DNA of 34,137 nucleotides from Duganella fentianensis (lineage in GTDB: Bacteria; Pseudomonadota; Gammaproteobacteria; Burkholderiales; Burkholderiaceae_D): the NCBI RefSeq assembly GCF_009857835.1, contig NZ_WWCL01000009.1:1-34137 (forward strand), given 5' to 3'. The notes below the pieces were generated by a model. That model did not search any database. It had not been told where the DNA came from and saw only the letters and a list, made by a program, of their open reading frames with translations. Below are positions 1 to 8,459 of this stretch, in pieces (position 1 is the stretch's first letter; every line of letters begins with the position of its first letter). A program made the position numbers and the translations under genes.

Positions 1-4
1 CAAA

Positions 5-119
5 GCTTGATGACCATAGCAAGTTGGTCCCACCCCTTCCCATCCCGAACAGGACCGTGAAACAACTCTGCGCCGATGATAGTGCTGCAACCAGTGTGAA
101 AGTAGGTTATCGTCAAGCT
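5..119 (+). rRNA. rrf: 5S ribosomal RNA
   Basis: The sequence reads as a complete betaproteobacterial 5S rRNA. The 5' end (5-11, GCTTGAT) pairs with the 3' end (112-118, GTCAAGC) to form helix I, and the internal block CCCATCCCGAAC (loop B/C region) is conserved. It is directly followed by a terminator, so it is the last gene of an rRNA operon whose 16S and 23S genes lie left of the window. Ends are good to a base or two. Confidence 0.96.
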
Positions 120-128
120 AGTTATTAG

Positions 129-194
129 AAAAACCCCACCATCTGCCTGAACGCGCTCAAGATCGCGCTCAGTGCCGAAGGTGGGGTTTTTTGC
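129..194 (+). terminator. rRNA operon terminator
   Basis: An inverted repeat of about 10-11 bp (AAACCCCACC against GGTGGGGTTT) is followed by a run of T residues. The long loop holds a second small GCGC/GCGC stem. It lies 10 bases after the 5S gene, so it is the intrinsic terminator of the upstream rRNA operon. It also insulates the sugar-transport operon that begins about 20 bases later. Confidence 0.9.
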
Positions 195-211
195 GTTTAC
201 ATCATTTTTAT

Positions 212-256
212 TTGACAACACCTATAAAATACCTATACTACCTACCTAAATACCTA
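212..256 (+). promoter_or_regulatory. sigma70 promoter with ACCTA-repeat operator
   Basis: A perfect -35 TTGACA (212-217) and a near-perfect -10 TATACT (234-239) are separated by 16 bp. ACCTA occurs at 220, 231, 240, 244 and 252, and the first two copies (ACCTATA) are 11 bp apart, on one helical face. They lie in the spacer and over the -10, as expected for a repressor site. Positions 212-242 match 29 of 31 bases with the promoter of the divergent MFS gene (13139-13169, - strand). The likely start point is near 246 and the first gene starts at 291. The cognate regulator is not identified. Confidence 0.85.
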
Positions 257-290
257 GTATATTTAATGTAAATTTAACTAAGGGTGGAAA

Positions 291-1358
291 ATGGGTACTC
301 GGAGGTGGTGGCTGACCGGTATGCTGGCCGTGGCGCTCAGTGCGCACGCTCAGCCTTTGTCGCGTGGACCTCATGGCGAACAGCCCACCCCTTACGCTGC
401 CGTCGTCCTCAAAGCGAGCGACATCGCTGCGCTGAAGCGTAAGCCGTATCGCGCTGCCCTGGTCATGCACACCAGCTCGGATTTCTCCAGTGCCCTGATC
501 GCCGGTGCGCGCAAAGGCTTTGCCGAACTGGGTATCAGCGTGGTGGCTGTGACAGATGCCGGCATGGACCCGCAGAAACAGCGCACCGATCTCGAAACCG
601 TGATGGCACTCAAGCCTGATCTGATCGTCTCGCTGGTAATCGATCCCGTGTCTGGTGCCATCGCTTTCCGTCCCGTGGTTGCCGCTGGCGTGAAACTGGT
701 TTTCATCAGCAACGTGCCGCAAGGTCTGGTGCACGGTCGCGACTACGCCGGCATCGTCACCGACGACTATCTCGCCATGGGCCAGACGGCGGCCGATATG
801 CTGGCCAGCAGTATCAAAGGCAAAGGCGATGTCGCGCTGATCTATCACGCCGCGAACTACTTCGTCACCAATCAGCGTGATGCGGCCGTCAAACAGGCAC
901 TGGCGCGCTACCCCGGCATACGGGTGGTTGCCACGCGCGGCATCAGCAACCAGCAGGACGGCGAGGTGATCGCTTCGGCTATTCTGACCCAGTACCCCAA
1001 GCTTTCCGCCATCTACGCGCCGTGGGACAGCATCGCCGAAGGCGTGACTGCTGCTGCCCGCGCTGCCGGACGGCGAGATCTGAAAGTGGTGACGATGGAC
1101 CTGGGGGCCGCCAACGCGCTGGACATGGTCAAGGGTGGCAATATGGCCGGCATCGTCAGCGATCTGCCTTACGAGATGGGCCAGACCGTCGCCCGTATGG
1201 GCGGGCTGGCTTTGCTGAACCGGCCGGCGCCGGCCTTCGTCACCGTCGATGCAGTTCGGGTCGATAGTGCCAACCTGAGTACTCAGTGGCAGCGTGCGCT
1301 GAACCGCGAATTGCCGGCTGCCGTAGCGCAGGCCATAGCTCGAAAGGGCGCGCGATGA
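291..1358 (+). CDS. Ribose-type sugar ABC transporter, periplasmic binding protein
   Basis: This is the substrate-binding subunit of a CUT2 (RbsB-like) sugar importer. The 355-residue protein begins with a Sec signal peptide (hydrophobic stretch at about 8-18, likely cleavage after AHA at 20). The periplasmic-binding-protein type 1 fold is indicated by repeated segments such as DLIVSLVIDPVSG (about 105-117) and by DSIAEG in the hinge-linked second lobe. AGGGTGG (281-287) precedes the ATG at a good distance. It is the first gene of the operon, and its stop overlaps the ATPase start (ATGA). The substrate cannot be read from the sequence; the two hexosaminidases downstream suggest an amino sugar or short N-acetylated oligosaccharide (inference). 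CUT2 systems usually import monosaccharides, so a chito-oligosaccharide ligand would be unusual. Confidence 0.9.
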   Translation: MGTRRWWLTGMLAVALSAHAQPLSRGPHGEQPTPYAAVVLKASDIAALKRKPYRAALVMHTSSDFSSALIAGARKGFAELGISVVAVTDAGMDPQKQRTDLETVMALKPDLIVSLVIDPVSGAIAFRPVVAAGVKLVFISNVPQGLVHGRDYAGIVTDDYLAMGQTAADMLASSIKGKGDVALIYHAANYFVTNQRDAAVKQALARYPGIRVVATRGISNQQDGEVIASAILTQYPKLSAIYAPWDSIAEGVTAAARAAGRRDLKVVTMDLGAANALDMVKGGNMAGIVSDLPYEMGQTVARMGGLALLNRPAPAFVTVDAVRVDSANLSTQWQRALNRELPAAVAQAIARKGAR

Positions 1359-2839
1359 ATTCCCTGCCTATCCTGAAAGCGCGCAACGTACATAAACAGT
1401 TTGCCGACAGCTCGGTACTGCGCGGCGTGCATTTCGAATTGCAGGCTGGCCAGGTGCACGCCGTGCTGGGTTCTAACGGCGCTGGCAAATCGGTGTTGAT
1501 GAGAATCTTCAGCGGCATACTGGCACCGGATCACGGCCAGCTTCTGCTTGATGGTAAGGAGCACTCGTTTGACGATGCTGGCGCGGCGCGCCGTGCCGGC
1601 ATCGCGATGGTGCATCAGGAGCTCAGTCTGATTCCGACCATGACGGTCGCAGAGAATATTTTCCTGACGCGCTGGAATGATGGCTGGACCCGCTTCGTGG
1701 ATGAAGCCGCCATGATGCGGGCCGCCAGTGCGCTGCTGGCCCGCTATCACATTGAACTCGATCCCTGGCAGACGGTCGGTGCCCTGACGCGCGGCCAGCA
1801 GCAGCTACTGGAAATTGCCAAAGCTCTCAGCGGCAAGGTGCGCGTTCTGATACTGGACGAGCCGAGTGCCAACCTGACTGCTGCCGAAGTGGGGCTGTTG
1901 TACCGGACCGTGAAGCGGCTGGCAGCACAGGGTATGGCCATCATCTATATCACCCACCGCCTGCGCGATGTGTTCGAAGTCTGCGATCAGCTCAGCATCC
2001 TGCGCGATGGCCGCATTGCCCATACGCTGCCAGTCGCGGCCACCAGCGCACAGGCCGTGCTGACGCTGCTGACGGCACAATTGTCCGGTGCATCCTGGCC
2101 TGCCGTGAACGTTCTCGCCGACGACGCCGCACCTCTGCTGCAACTGCGCCAGAGCGACACACAGCAAGCTGCCCTGAGCGTGCGTGCGGGCGAGATCGTG
2201 GGCCTGAGCGGTAGCGGTGCCAGCGCCATGCTGGAAGCGATTTTCGGTCTGCAGGCGCTGCATGGCTATACGCTGGCACTGTCCGGCAAGGAGCTGCACG
2301 TCCGCCATCCGTCGGAAGCGATCGCCCATGGCCTGCATCTGTTGCCGGGCGACCGGCGCCGGGCTGGCCTGGTGCTGGATCTGAGCGTGTCGGAAAACAT
2401 CTTGCTGTCGCTATTCGATCGTCTGAGTTCGGCGCTGCTGATCGACGATGCACGCGGCCAGCAGATCGTCACCGGGCTGTTGCGCCGGCTCGGCTTGAAG
2501 ACGGAAGACCCGGGGCAGCAGGTACGGCTGTTATCGGGCGGGCACCAGCAGAAGGTGCTGATGGCGCGCGCGCTGAGCACCGAGGGCCGCATTCTGCTGC
2601 TCGACGAACCCGGTAGCGGCATGGATGTGCAGGCGCAATCGGTGCTGTGGCAGATCGTGCGTAACTACGCGGCGCAGGGCAACGCCGTGCTGATCGCCAG
2701 CAGCGACTACGCCATGCTGGCAGCGCTATGCGACACCTGCCATCTGCTCGCCGACGATGGCATAGGCCCGCCGCTGGCGGCGGCTACTGGACAGCAGGCG
2801 CTGCTGCGCGCACTGCATGGTACGCCTTGCCAGCCCTGA
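1355..2839 (+). CDS. Ribose-type sugar ABC transporter, tandem ATPase subunit
   Basis: RbsA/MglA-like protein of 494 residues with two fused nucleotide-binding domains. Domain 1 has Walker A GSNGAGKS (39-46), signature LTRGQQQ (144-150) and Walker B ILDEP (D168, E169). Domain 2 keeps signature LSGGHQQ (393-399) and Walker B LLDEP (D417, E418), but its Walker A is degenerate (around GLSGSGASAM, no GKS/T). That is the family norm, since the second site of CUT2 ATPases is often divergent. Two details differ from the usual family sequence: DEPSANLT in place of DEPTAAL, and DEPGSGMD in place of DEPTRGID. I chose the ATG at 1355 because it overlaps the preceding stop as ATGA, which implies translational coupling. 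An in-frame ATG at 1286 lies inside the binding-protein gene and is unlikely. Confidence 0.92.
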   Translation: MNSLPILKARNVHKQFADSSVLRGVHFELQAGQVHAVLGSNGAGKSVLMRIFSGILAPDHGQLLLDGKEHSFDDAGAARRAGIAMVHQELSLIPTMTVAENIFLTRWNDGWTRFVDEAAMMRAASALLARYHIELDPWQTVGALTRGQQQLLEIAKALSGKVRVLILDEPSANLTAAEVGLLYRTVKRLAAQGMAIIYITHRLRDVFEVCDQLSILRDGRIAHTLPVAATSAQAVLTLLTAQLSGASWPAVNVLADDAAPLLQLRQSDTQQAALSVRAGEIVGLSGSGASAMLEAIFGLQALHGYTLALSGKELHVRHPSEAIAHGLHLLPGDRRRAGLVLDLSVSENILLSLFDRLSSALLIDDARGQQIVTGLLRRLGLKTEDPGQQVRLLSGGHQQKVLMARALSTEGRILLLDEPGSGMDVQAQSVLWQIVRNYAAQGNAVLIASSDYAMLAALCDTCHLLADDGIGPPLAAATGQQALLRALHGTPCQP

Positions 2840-2867
2840 CGTGACGACGAATTCGAGAGGACGAAGA

Positions 2868-3857
2868 ATGGATATCCCTATGCAAACGAGCACACCTGCG
2901 GTACCCGCGACTGCGCAAAGCCGCGTGCGCGACTGGCGTTCCATGCTGATCTACGTGGTGTTCGCGGGCCTGTTCCTGCTGTTCGCCGTCACGCTGCATG
3001 AGCGCGGCTTTCTGAGCGAGAACAACCTGATGAATATCGCCCGCCAGAGTGCCATGATCGCCATCATGGCGGTGGGCATGACCTTCGTACTGTCGGCGGC
3101 AGAGATCGATCTGTCCTTCGGCGCCGTGGTCGCGCTGGCCGCCGTCACGGTGGCGCTGCTGCTACCGTATGGCATGCTGGTGGCCGTGGCCGGCGCACTG
3201 GCCGTGGGAGCGCTGTGCGGTCTGGTCAACGGTGCGCTGGTCAGCCGGATCGGTATTCCTTCTTTTCTGGTCACGCTGGGAACGGCCGGCATTATCACCG
3301 GCATCACGCGCTCGGTCAGCGCGCTGCAATCGGTGCCGGTCGATCATGAAGTGTTTGCCTTCCTGTTCGGTTCGGGTGATATCGGCCCCGTGCCCGTGCT
3401 GTTCCTGTGGATGATGCTGGTGGTGGCGCTGGGCCATGTGGTGCTGCGCAATACGGCTTTCGGCAAGGCCGTGCTGGCCAGTGGCGGCAACAAGCTGGCC
3501 GCGACCTACGCCGGCATCAATGTGGCGCGCGTGAAGATGTGGGTGCTGCTGATCAATGCGCTGCTGGCCGCGCTGGCCGGCATCCTCTATGCGGGCCGGC
3601 TGCACAGCGCCCGCTACACGCTGGGCGAGAACGATCTGATGATGGTACTGACTGCCGTCATCATCGGTGGCACCCATTTATTCGGCGGCAAAGGTAGCGT
3701 CGCCGGATCGCTGATGGGGGCCTTGATCATGGCCATGGTCAACAACGGTCTCATTCTGATGGGGCTGGACATTGATCAGCAATTGATCTTGCGGGGCGTA
3801 ATTATCATTTGCGCTGTCACGCTCACGAGCGGCAGGTTACGACGACCCCGTCGCTAG
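2868..3857 (+). CDS. Ribose-type sugar ABC transporter, permease
   Basis: RbsC-like inner-membrane permease (BPD_transp_2 family) of 329 residues with about nine to ten hydrophobic segments. Family landmarks are GIPSFLVTLGT (typical IPSFIVTLGT) and the C-terminal stretch DLMMVLTAVIIGGTHLFGG followed by a Gly-rich turn. One permease gene is expected, because CUT2 permeases act as homodimers. The start at 2868 is supported by GAGAGG at 2855-2860. The upstream in-frame GTG at 2817 overlaps the ATPase gene and has no better ribosome site. The ATPase stop lies 28 bases upstream, so the three transporter genes form one unit. An 85-base gap with a weak GC-rich hairpin (GGCTGC 3890-3895 / GCAGCC 3912-3917) separates it from the GH3 gene. 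Confidence 0.92.
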   Translation: MDIPMQTSTPAVPATAQSRVRDWRSMLIYVVFAGLFLLFAVTLHERGFLSENNLMNIARQSAMIAIMAVGMTFVLSAAEIDLSFGAVVALAAVTVALLLPYGMLVAVAGALAVGALCGLVNGALVSRIGIPSFLVTLGTAGIITGITRSVSALQSVPVDHEVFAFLFGSGDIGPVPVLFLWMMLVVALGHVVLRNTAFGKAVLASGGNKLAATYAGINVARVKMWVLLINALLAALAGILYAGRLHSARYTLGENDLMMVLTAVIIGGTHLFGGKGSVAGSLMGALIMAMVNNGLILMGLDIDQQLILRGVIIICAVTLTSGRLRRPRR

Positions 3858-3942
3858 CACCGCTCTTTTCCTTAGCTTGCTGTTTTTCAGGCTGCGCTGC
3901 GCGCGGCCGGGGCAGCCTTACGCCTTTATTCTGGAGCATTCT

Positions 3943-5556
3943 ATGTTTTCAACCTATCGGGAGCGCGCGGCGCGGCAGGTACGCCACTGGTCCCTGGAAC
4001 AAAAAGTCGGACAGCTATTCATACTGGCCTTTCCCGGCAAACAGGCCGAAGCGGTACGTACGCTGATCGAACGCTATCGCCTCGGTGGCTGCTATCTGAG
4101 TCAGGACAATGCTGCCACGTTCGCCGAGGCCCGCCAGCTGACGGGCGACCTCGATCGCATCAACCAGGCCACCGGCGACGCCGTGCCTTTGCTACTGGGC
4201 GTCGATCAGGAGGGCGCATGGAGCGTGCTGATGCCGGAATCGACTACCGGTCCCGGCAATCTGGCGCTGGGCCACGCGGACGACGTCAGCATGACGGCAT
4301 CCATGTATCAGGTGTTTGCCGACGAAATGCGCTCGGCCGGCTTCAACTGCGTGCTGGGGCCCTGTGCCGACGTCAATCTGCGTTCCGATTCGCCCATCAT
4401 CGATGCGCGTGCTTTCGGTAGCGATCCGGCGCTGGTGGCGCGCCATGTGGCTGCGGCCGTGGCCGGCGTGCGCCAGGGCGGGCTGGTGGCGTGCGCCAAG
4501 CACTTCCCCGGCCATGGCGATACGGCCGTCGACAGCCACCGTGACATCCCCGTGGTCGATAAGCCGCTGGCTACCTTGCTCGAGCAGGACCTATTGCCGT
4601 TCCAGCGCGCCATCGATGCCGGGGTCGAGCTCATCATGACTTCGCACATCCGCTATCCGCAGCTCGATGCACAGCATCCGGCCACGCTGTCGGCACCGGT
4701 GCTGCGCGGCCTGCTGCGCGAGCGGCTGGGCTTTAACGGCATCGTCATTTCCGACAGCATGAACATGGGCGCAATCCGCCGCAACTACTCGCCGGTCGAG
4801 GCCGCTGTGCTGGCCTTCCAGTCCGGCATCGACATGATGATGCTGTCCGAGGAGCACTACGACCATCAGCCCGACTATCTGGAGCAACAGCTGGCCATGA
4901 TAGACGGGCTGGTGGCGGCAGTGCGCGATGGCCACTGGAGCGAAGCCGAACTCGATGCCACCTTGCTGCGGGTGGTGTCGTTCAAGCTGGCGCGTCTGTC
5001 GGGCATAGCCCACTACCTGCCGCTGGCGATGCGCGAGCATCAGGCGCTGGCCCAGCGTGCGGCGCAGGCCGCAGTCGCCGTGCTGGCCGATCCTGCAGGC
5101 AATCTGCCGGTCAGTGCCGAGCGCGAAGTTTTTCTGATCCAAACTGCGCCGCAAGAGGCCTACCACGGCCTGATGAACGCACGCGGCATAGGCCCCAATC
5201 AGCACGTGGCGGCGTTTGATGTGCTGGCGGACAGCTGGTTCGGTGCGCACAAGCAGCTGCATGCCCATTCGCTGACCTATGAGGTGGCCGTGGACTGGCT
5301 ACGCAGCATCCGCGTGCAGCCGCACATGCTGGCTGTGGCCGTGCTGGAAAACTATCCCTTGCCGGGCGAGGACTTCCCGCAAGCGCCGGCGCAGGCCTTG
5401 CTGTTCCAGCTGGCCGAGGTATTTGGCCAGCAGCTGCTGGTGATCAGCTTGAGCAATGGTCAGATGCGCTTGCCCGCGGGCGTCAGCCATCTGTGTGCGT
5501 ATGGCAGCCGGCCCTGTAGCGCGCGGGCGGCGGTCAGGGCAGCTCTGGGCCTGTAA
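3943..5556 (+). CDS. GH3 beta-N-acetylhexosaminidase (NagZ-like), cytoplasmic
   Basis: Glycoside hydrolase family 3 enzyme of 537 residues that removes terminal beta-linked GlcNAc from chito-oligosaccharides or muropeptides. The N-terminal TIM barrel carries KHFPGHGDT (186-194), followed by the Asp-Ser-His acid/base loop (D197, H199) and the nucleophile region VISDSMNMGAI (D271). This combination is diagnostic of NagZ-type enzymes. The early DQEGG motif reads DQEGA (87-91) and is followed by an unusual WSVLMPESTTGPGN stretch, which points to a longer two-domain subfamily rather than short enterobacterial NagZ (about 340 aa). The C-terminal 200 residues resemble the second domain of Bacillus-type NagZ. 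No signal peptide is visible, so it probably acts in the cytoplasm on sugars brought in by the upstream importer. TGGAGC precedes the chosen ATG; an upstream in-frame ATG at 3877 gives an implausible N-terminus. Confidence 0.9.
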   Translation: MFSTYRERAARQVRHWSLEQKVGQLFILAFPGKQAEAVRTLIERYRLGGCYLSQDNAATFAEARQLTGDLDRINQATGDAVPLLLGVDQEGAWSVLMPESTTGPGNLALGHADDVSMTASMYQVFADEMRSAGFNCVLGPCADVNLRSDSPIIDARAFGSDPALVARHVAAAVAGVRQGGLVACAKHFPGHGDTAVDSHRDIPVVDKPLATLLEQDLLPFQRAIDAGVELIMTSHIRYPQLDAQHPATLSAPVLRGLLRERLGFNGIVISDSMNMGAIRRNYSPVEAAVLAFQSGIDMMMLSEEHYDHQPDYLEQQLAMIDGLVAAVRDGHWSEAELDATLLRVVSFKLARLSGIAHYLPLAMREHQALAQRAAQAAVAVLADPAGNLPVSAEREVFLIQTAPQEAYHGLMNARGIGPNQHVAAFDVLADSWFGAHKQLHAHSLTYEVAVDWLRSIRVQPHMLAVAVLENYPLPGEDFPQAPAQALLFQLAEVFGQQLLVISLSNGQMRLPAGVSHLCAYGSRPCSARAAVRAALGL

Positions 5557-5650
5557 ACCGGGGGCGGGAGGACAACGATTGCATTAGGAGGAGATAAAGA
5601 AGAAGGAGACGCAGACCCAGGGCGGCATTGACCGCAATAGAAGAGAAGCG

Positions 5651-5714
5651 TGCCGGCTGGTGCTGGCACGCGTAGCGAACCAGCATAAACCCGGCACGGC
5701 CTGAACGTGCCGAT
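5651..5714 (+). other. Nested, mutually exclusive RNA hairpins upstream of TonB receptor gene
   Basis: In the 186-base gap between the GH3 and receptor genes, CGTGCCG (5651-5657) can pair with CGGCACG (5694-5700), enclosing GCTGGT (5658-5663) paired with ACCAGC (5681-5686). The same CGGCACG can instead pair with CGTGCCG at 5708-5714 across a 7-base loop. A third option joins GTGCC (5652-5656) with GGCAC (5667-5671). No U-tract follows, so this is not a simple terminator. I see no convincing promoter in the gap. A role in mRNA processing, attenuation or stability is inference. Confidence 0.5.
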
Positions 5715-5742
5715 CTCTTAATAACGAAAACAGGGGAAGACC

Positions 5743-8439
5743 ATGTTGCATTTGATGACAAGTAGAACCATGATCAGCGTCGCCGTGGCGGGCGCCTGCG
5801 CCGTGTGCGCACAAACCGTCTGGGCACAGCAGAGCGATGCCGAAGTGCCGCCAGCAGCCGTGGCCGAAACGGCCAGACCGGCCGGCGAAGCCTTGCAGGA
5901 GGTGACGGTGAGCGCCACGCGCCATTCGAGCGCGCTGCTGAAAACGCCGCTGGCTGTGTCGGCGGTTACGCAGGAAAGCCTGACCCGTGCCGGCATCACC
6001 GACGTGCGCGGCCTGTCCGGCGCGGTGCCCAATCTGCAGCTGTCGACGGCGGTGGACTCGGGCGTGCAGATTGCGATACGCGGCATCAGCACCAAGAACT
6101 TTACCGAAGCTTCCGATCCGTCCGTGGGCCTGCACGTGGCGGGGCTGTATTCGCCCCGTCCGCAAGGCGCACTGGCACTGCTGTTCGACCTCGATCAGGT
6201 GGAAGTGCTGCGCGGGCCGCAGGGTACGCTGTTCGGCCGTAACTCGACGGGCGGCAGCATCAACATCATTCCGGCCAAGCCGGAGTTCGGCTCCACCTAT
6301 GGCAGCAGCGTGCTCGATGTGGGCAGCTACCGCAAACGCCAGCTCAATGTGGTGCAGAACATCGCCATCAGCGACAGCCTGGCACTGCGCGGCACGTTCA
6401 TGAAGCTCAAGCGCGATGGCTGGATCAACCAGATGCAGGACTTCACGGACGTGAATATCCCGTCCAGGGGCTTCATCGCCGATGGTATTCCGGATGTGGA
6501 CCAGCGCTTCAACAGCAAGGTCGATCCGTCCGATTACTACACCAACAAGAACGAATGGGCGGGCCGCCTGTCGGCGCGCTGGAAGGCCGCGCGCGATGTC
6601 GAATGGCTGGTGGCGTATGAGCGCTACCAGAACTCGGGCGCGGGCAATCTGTTCATCAAGGATTGCGATCAGGCGGCCGGCACGCGCTTCGCCTGCCCGG
6701 GCAGCCAGTGGGATGTGAAGATCAACCTGCCCGGCAAGATCGACATGTCGATCAACACCCTGCGCTCCAATTTGATCTGGGATCTGAACCCGAACAACCG
6801 CATCGAATACAGCCTGGCGCACGCCATCCAGAAACGCAGCCAGCAGACGGACGATGATGCCGGCTACCATCCGCTGGCCAGCCAGGTCGATGTCAAACTG
6901 CCCGTGCCCGCAGGCGGCAATGGCAGCACCTGGCCTGTGCTCGACACCAACTCGCGCACGCTGGATTCGAAATACGTCTCGGATGTGCACGAGCTGCAGC
7001 TCAAGCAGAATTACGACGCCTTCCAGACCGTGTACGGCGGCTTCTACATGAAGGAAAAGAACCAGATTAACTATGCGCAGGAATTCCTGGCGATGGCACC
7101 GTACGGTTATCCGATCAGCCAGTACTACAACCAGCCGGACGTGCAGGTGATCGCCAAGGCACTGTATGCCCAGACCGACTGGAAGTTCGCCCCGCAATGG
7201 ACGGCGACCTTCGGCGGCCGTTACAGCTGGGATACCAAGATCAACAACAACGGCAAGGTGTTCGGCGGTGACTGGGATCCGTCCAAACCGGCTTATTACA
7301 ACGGCCAGTTCAATCCGGGCGTACCCGGCACGCCCGGCTTCGCTGCGCACAACGGCACCCAGCTCACCCCCGGCATGGGGCCACTGGCCGGCACGGGCGC
7401 CTATGCGCTGTATGGTCCGCCTGCCGTCAATACCAACGAGCAAAGCTGGAAGCACTTCACTTACCGGCTCGGCCTGATGGCGCAGCTGACGCCGTCGGAC
7501 ATGGTGTATAGCTCGCTGTCGACCGGCTACAAGTCCGGTGGCTTCTCGGATCAGGATGATGCCTGCGGCGGCAAGACCTGCGTGGATGGTCCGGCGGGTC
7601 CGCACATCACCTTCTTCCCGTGGGGCCCGGAGACGGTGACCAATCTGGAGCTGGGCTACAAGGGCCGCTTCCTGGAGAATCGCCTGAACCTGTCGGCCAC
7701 GCTGTTCTATAGCCGCTACAAGGACAAGCAGGAATATGGCCAGTTCTTCTCGGCGCTGGTGAAAACGGATGCGCCTTGCCCGGCCACCAACCCCACCTGC
7801 AACGTGATCATCAAAGGCATGACCAAGAATGTGGGCGTGGTCGACATTCCCGGCCTCGAGCTCGAGCTGGATTACAAACCGTGGCGCGGTGCGCGGCTGG
7901 GGGCGTCGTTCGCCTACATCAATTCGAAGATGCGCGACTACCCTACCTATAGCGATAACTACGGTTGCGGCTATCGGGCGGAATTCGGCGCCGTGCCTTG
8001 CCCGCCCATGTATTCGGGCAGCGACCCTACGCTGGTGGGCAAGCAGATATATGACATTACCGGCAACCACCTGACGTTCTCGCCCAAGTACACCATGTCG
8101 CTGAACTTCTCGCAGAACATCAACCTGCCGAACGACTATGTGCTGGTGCCGTGGCTGTCGGTGAAGTGGCAGGACAAGATGTACTTCAGCCTGCGCAATC
8201 TGGATAACCCGCACATGTCGGATGCGCAGAAGGCCTATTCCACGGTGGACGGTTCGCTCAAGCTGATCGGCCCGCACAACTGGTATGCGGAGCTGTATGG
8301 CTTGAACCTGACCGATACGCGTTCCAAGAATGCCGCCAATTTCTATAGCGGGTTTGGCGCCAACAACGCAGGCGGCTTTGTACGCGCCTCGTGGAATGAT
8401 CCGCGCACGGTGGGCCTGCGGATAGGTGTGAGCTACTAG
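5743..8439 (+). CDS. TonB-dependent outer membrane receptor
   Basis: Energy-coupled outer membrane transporter of 898 residues. Residues 1-28 look like a signal peptide ending VWA. A TonB box (EVTVSATR, 53-60) follows, then the plug domain (TPLAVSAVTQESL through LRGPQGTLFGRNSTGGSINI) and a long beta-barrel ending in an aromatic residue (GLRIGVSY). AGGGGAAG just upstream supports the ATG; in-frame ATGs at 5755 and 5770 would shorten the signal peptide. The plug and barrel style is the one often called sugar or polyphenol TonB receptors in proteobacteria; the ligand cannot be deduced. Lying between two hexosaminidase genes, it most likely brings N-acetylated oligosaccharides into the periplasm. 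Hairpins lie on both sides of the gene. Confidence 0.93.
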   Translation: MLHLMTSRTMISVAVAGACAVCAQTVWAQQSDAEVPPAAVAETARPAGEALQEVTVSATRHSSALLKTPLAVSAVTQESLTRAGITDVRGLSGAVPNLQLSTAVDSGVQIAIRGISTKNFTEASDPSVGLHVAGLYSPRPQGALALLFDLDQVEVLRGPQGTLFGRNSTGGSINIIPAKPEFGSTYGSSVLDVGSYRKRQLNVVQNIAISDSLALRGTFMKLKRDGWINQMQDFTDVNIPSRGFIADGIPDVDQRFNSKVDPSDYYTNKNEWAGRLSARWKAARDVEWLVAYERYQNSGAGNLFIKDCDQAAGTRFACPGSQWDVKINLPGKIDMSINTLRSNLIWDLNPNNRIEYSLAHAIQKRSQQTDDDAGYHPLASQVDVKLPVPAGGNGSTWPVLDTNSRTLDSKYVSDVHELQLKQNYDAFQTVYGGFYMKEKNQINYAQEFLAMAPYGYPISQYYNQPDVQVIAKALYAQTDWKFAPQWTATFGGRYSWDTKINNNGKVFGGDWDPSKPAYYNGQFNPGVPGTPGFAAHNGTQLTPGMGPLAGTGAYALYGPPAVNTNEQSWKHFTYRLGLMAQLTPSDMVYSSLSTGYKSGGFSDQDDACGGKTCVDGPAGPHITFFPWGPETVTNLELGYKGRFLENRLNLSATLFYSRYKDKQEYGQFFSALVKTDAPCPATNPTCNVIIKGMTKNVGVVDIPGLELELDYKPWRGARLGASFAYINSKMRDYPTYSDNYGCGYRAEFGAVPCPPMYSGSDPTLVGKQIYDITGNHLTFSPKYTMSLNFSQNINLPNDYVLVPWLSVKWQDKMYFSLRNLDNPHMSDAQKAYSTVDGSLKLIGPHNWYAELYGLNLTDTRSKNAANFYSGFGANNAGGFVRASWNDPRTVGLRIGVSY

Positions 8440-8450
8440 GTGTGAGCTAC
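8423..8450 (+). repeat. 14-bp perfect tandem duplication at the receptor stop codon
   Basis: TAGGTGTGAGCTAC occurs twice back to back (8423-8436 and 8437-8450). The first copy encodes the last receptor residues (GVSY) and the second begins with the TAG stop. Without the duplication the frame would read GVSY followed directly by TGA (8451-8453), so the encoded protein is unchanged. It looks like a recent slippage event. Confidence 0.9.
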
Positions 8451-8459
8451 TGAGCTGGG

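Noticed and set aside
5557..5742. Promoter for the TonB receptor in the gap (TTGACC at 5628)
   Set aside because: No acceptable -10 lies 16-18 bp downstream; that position is the start of the hairpin.
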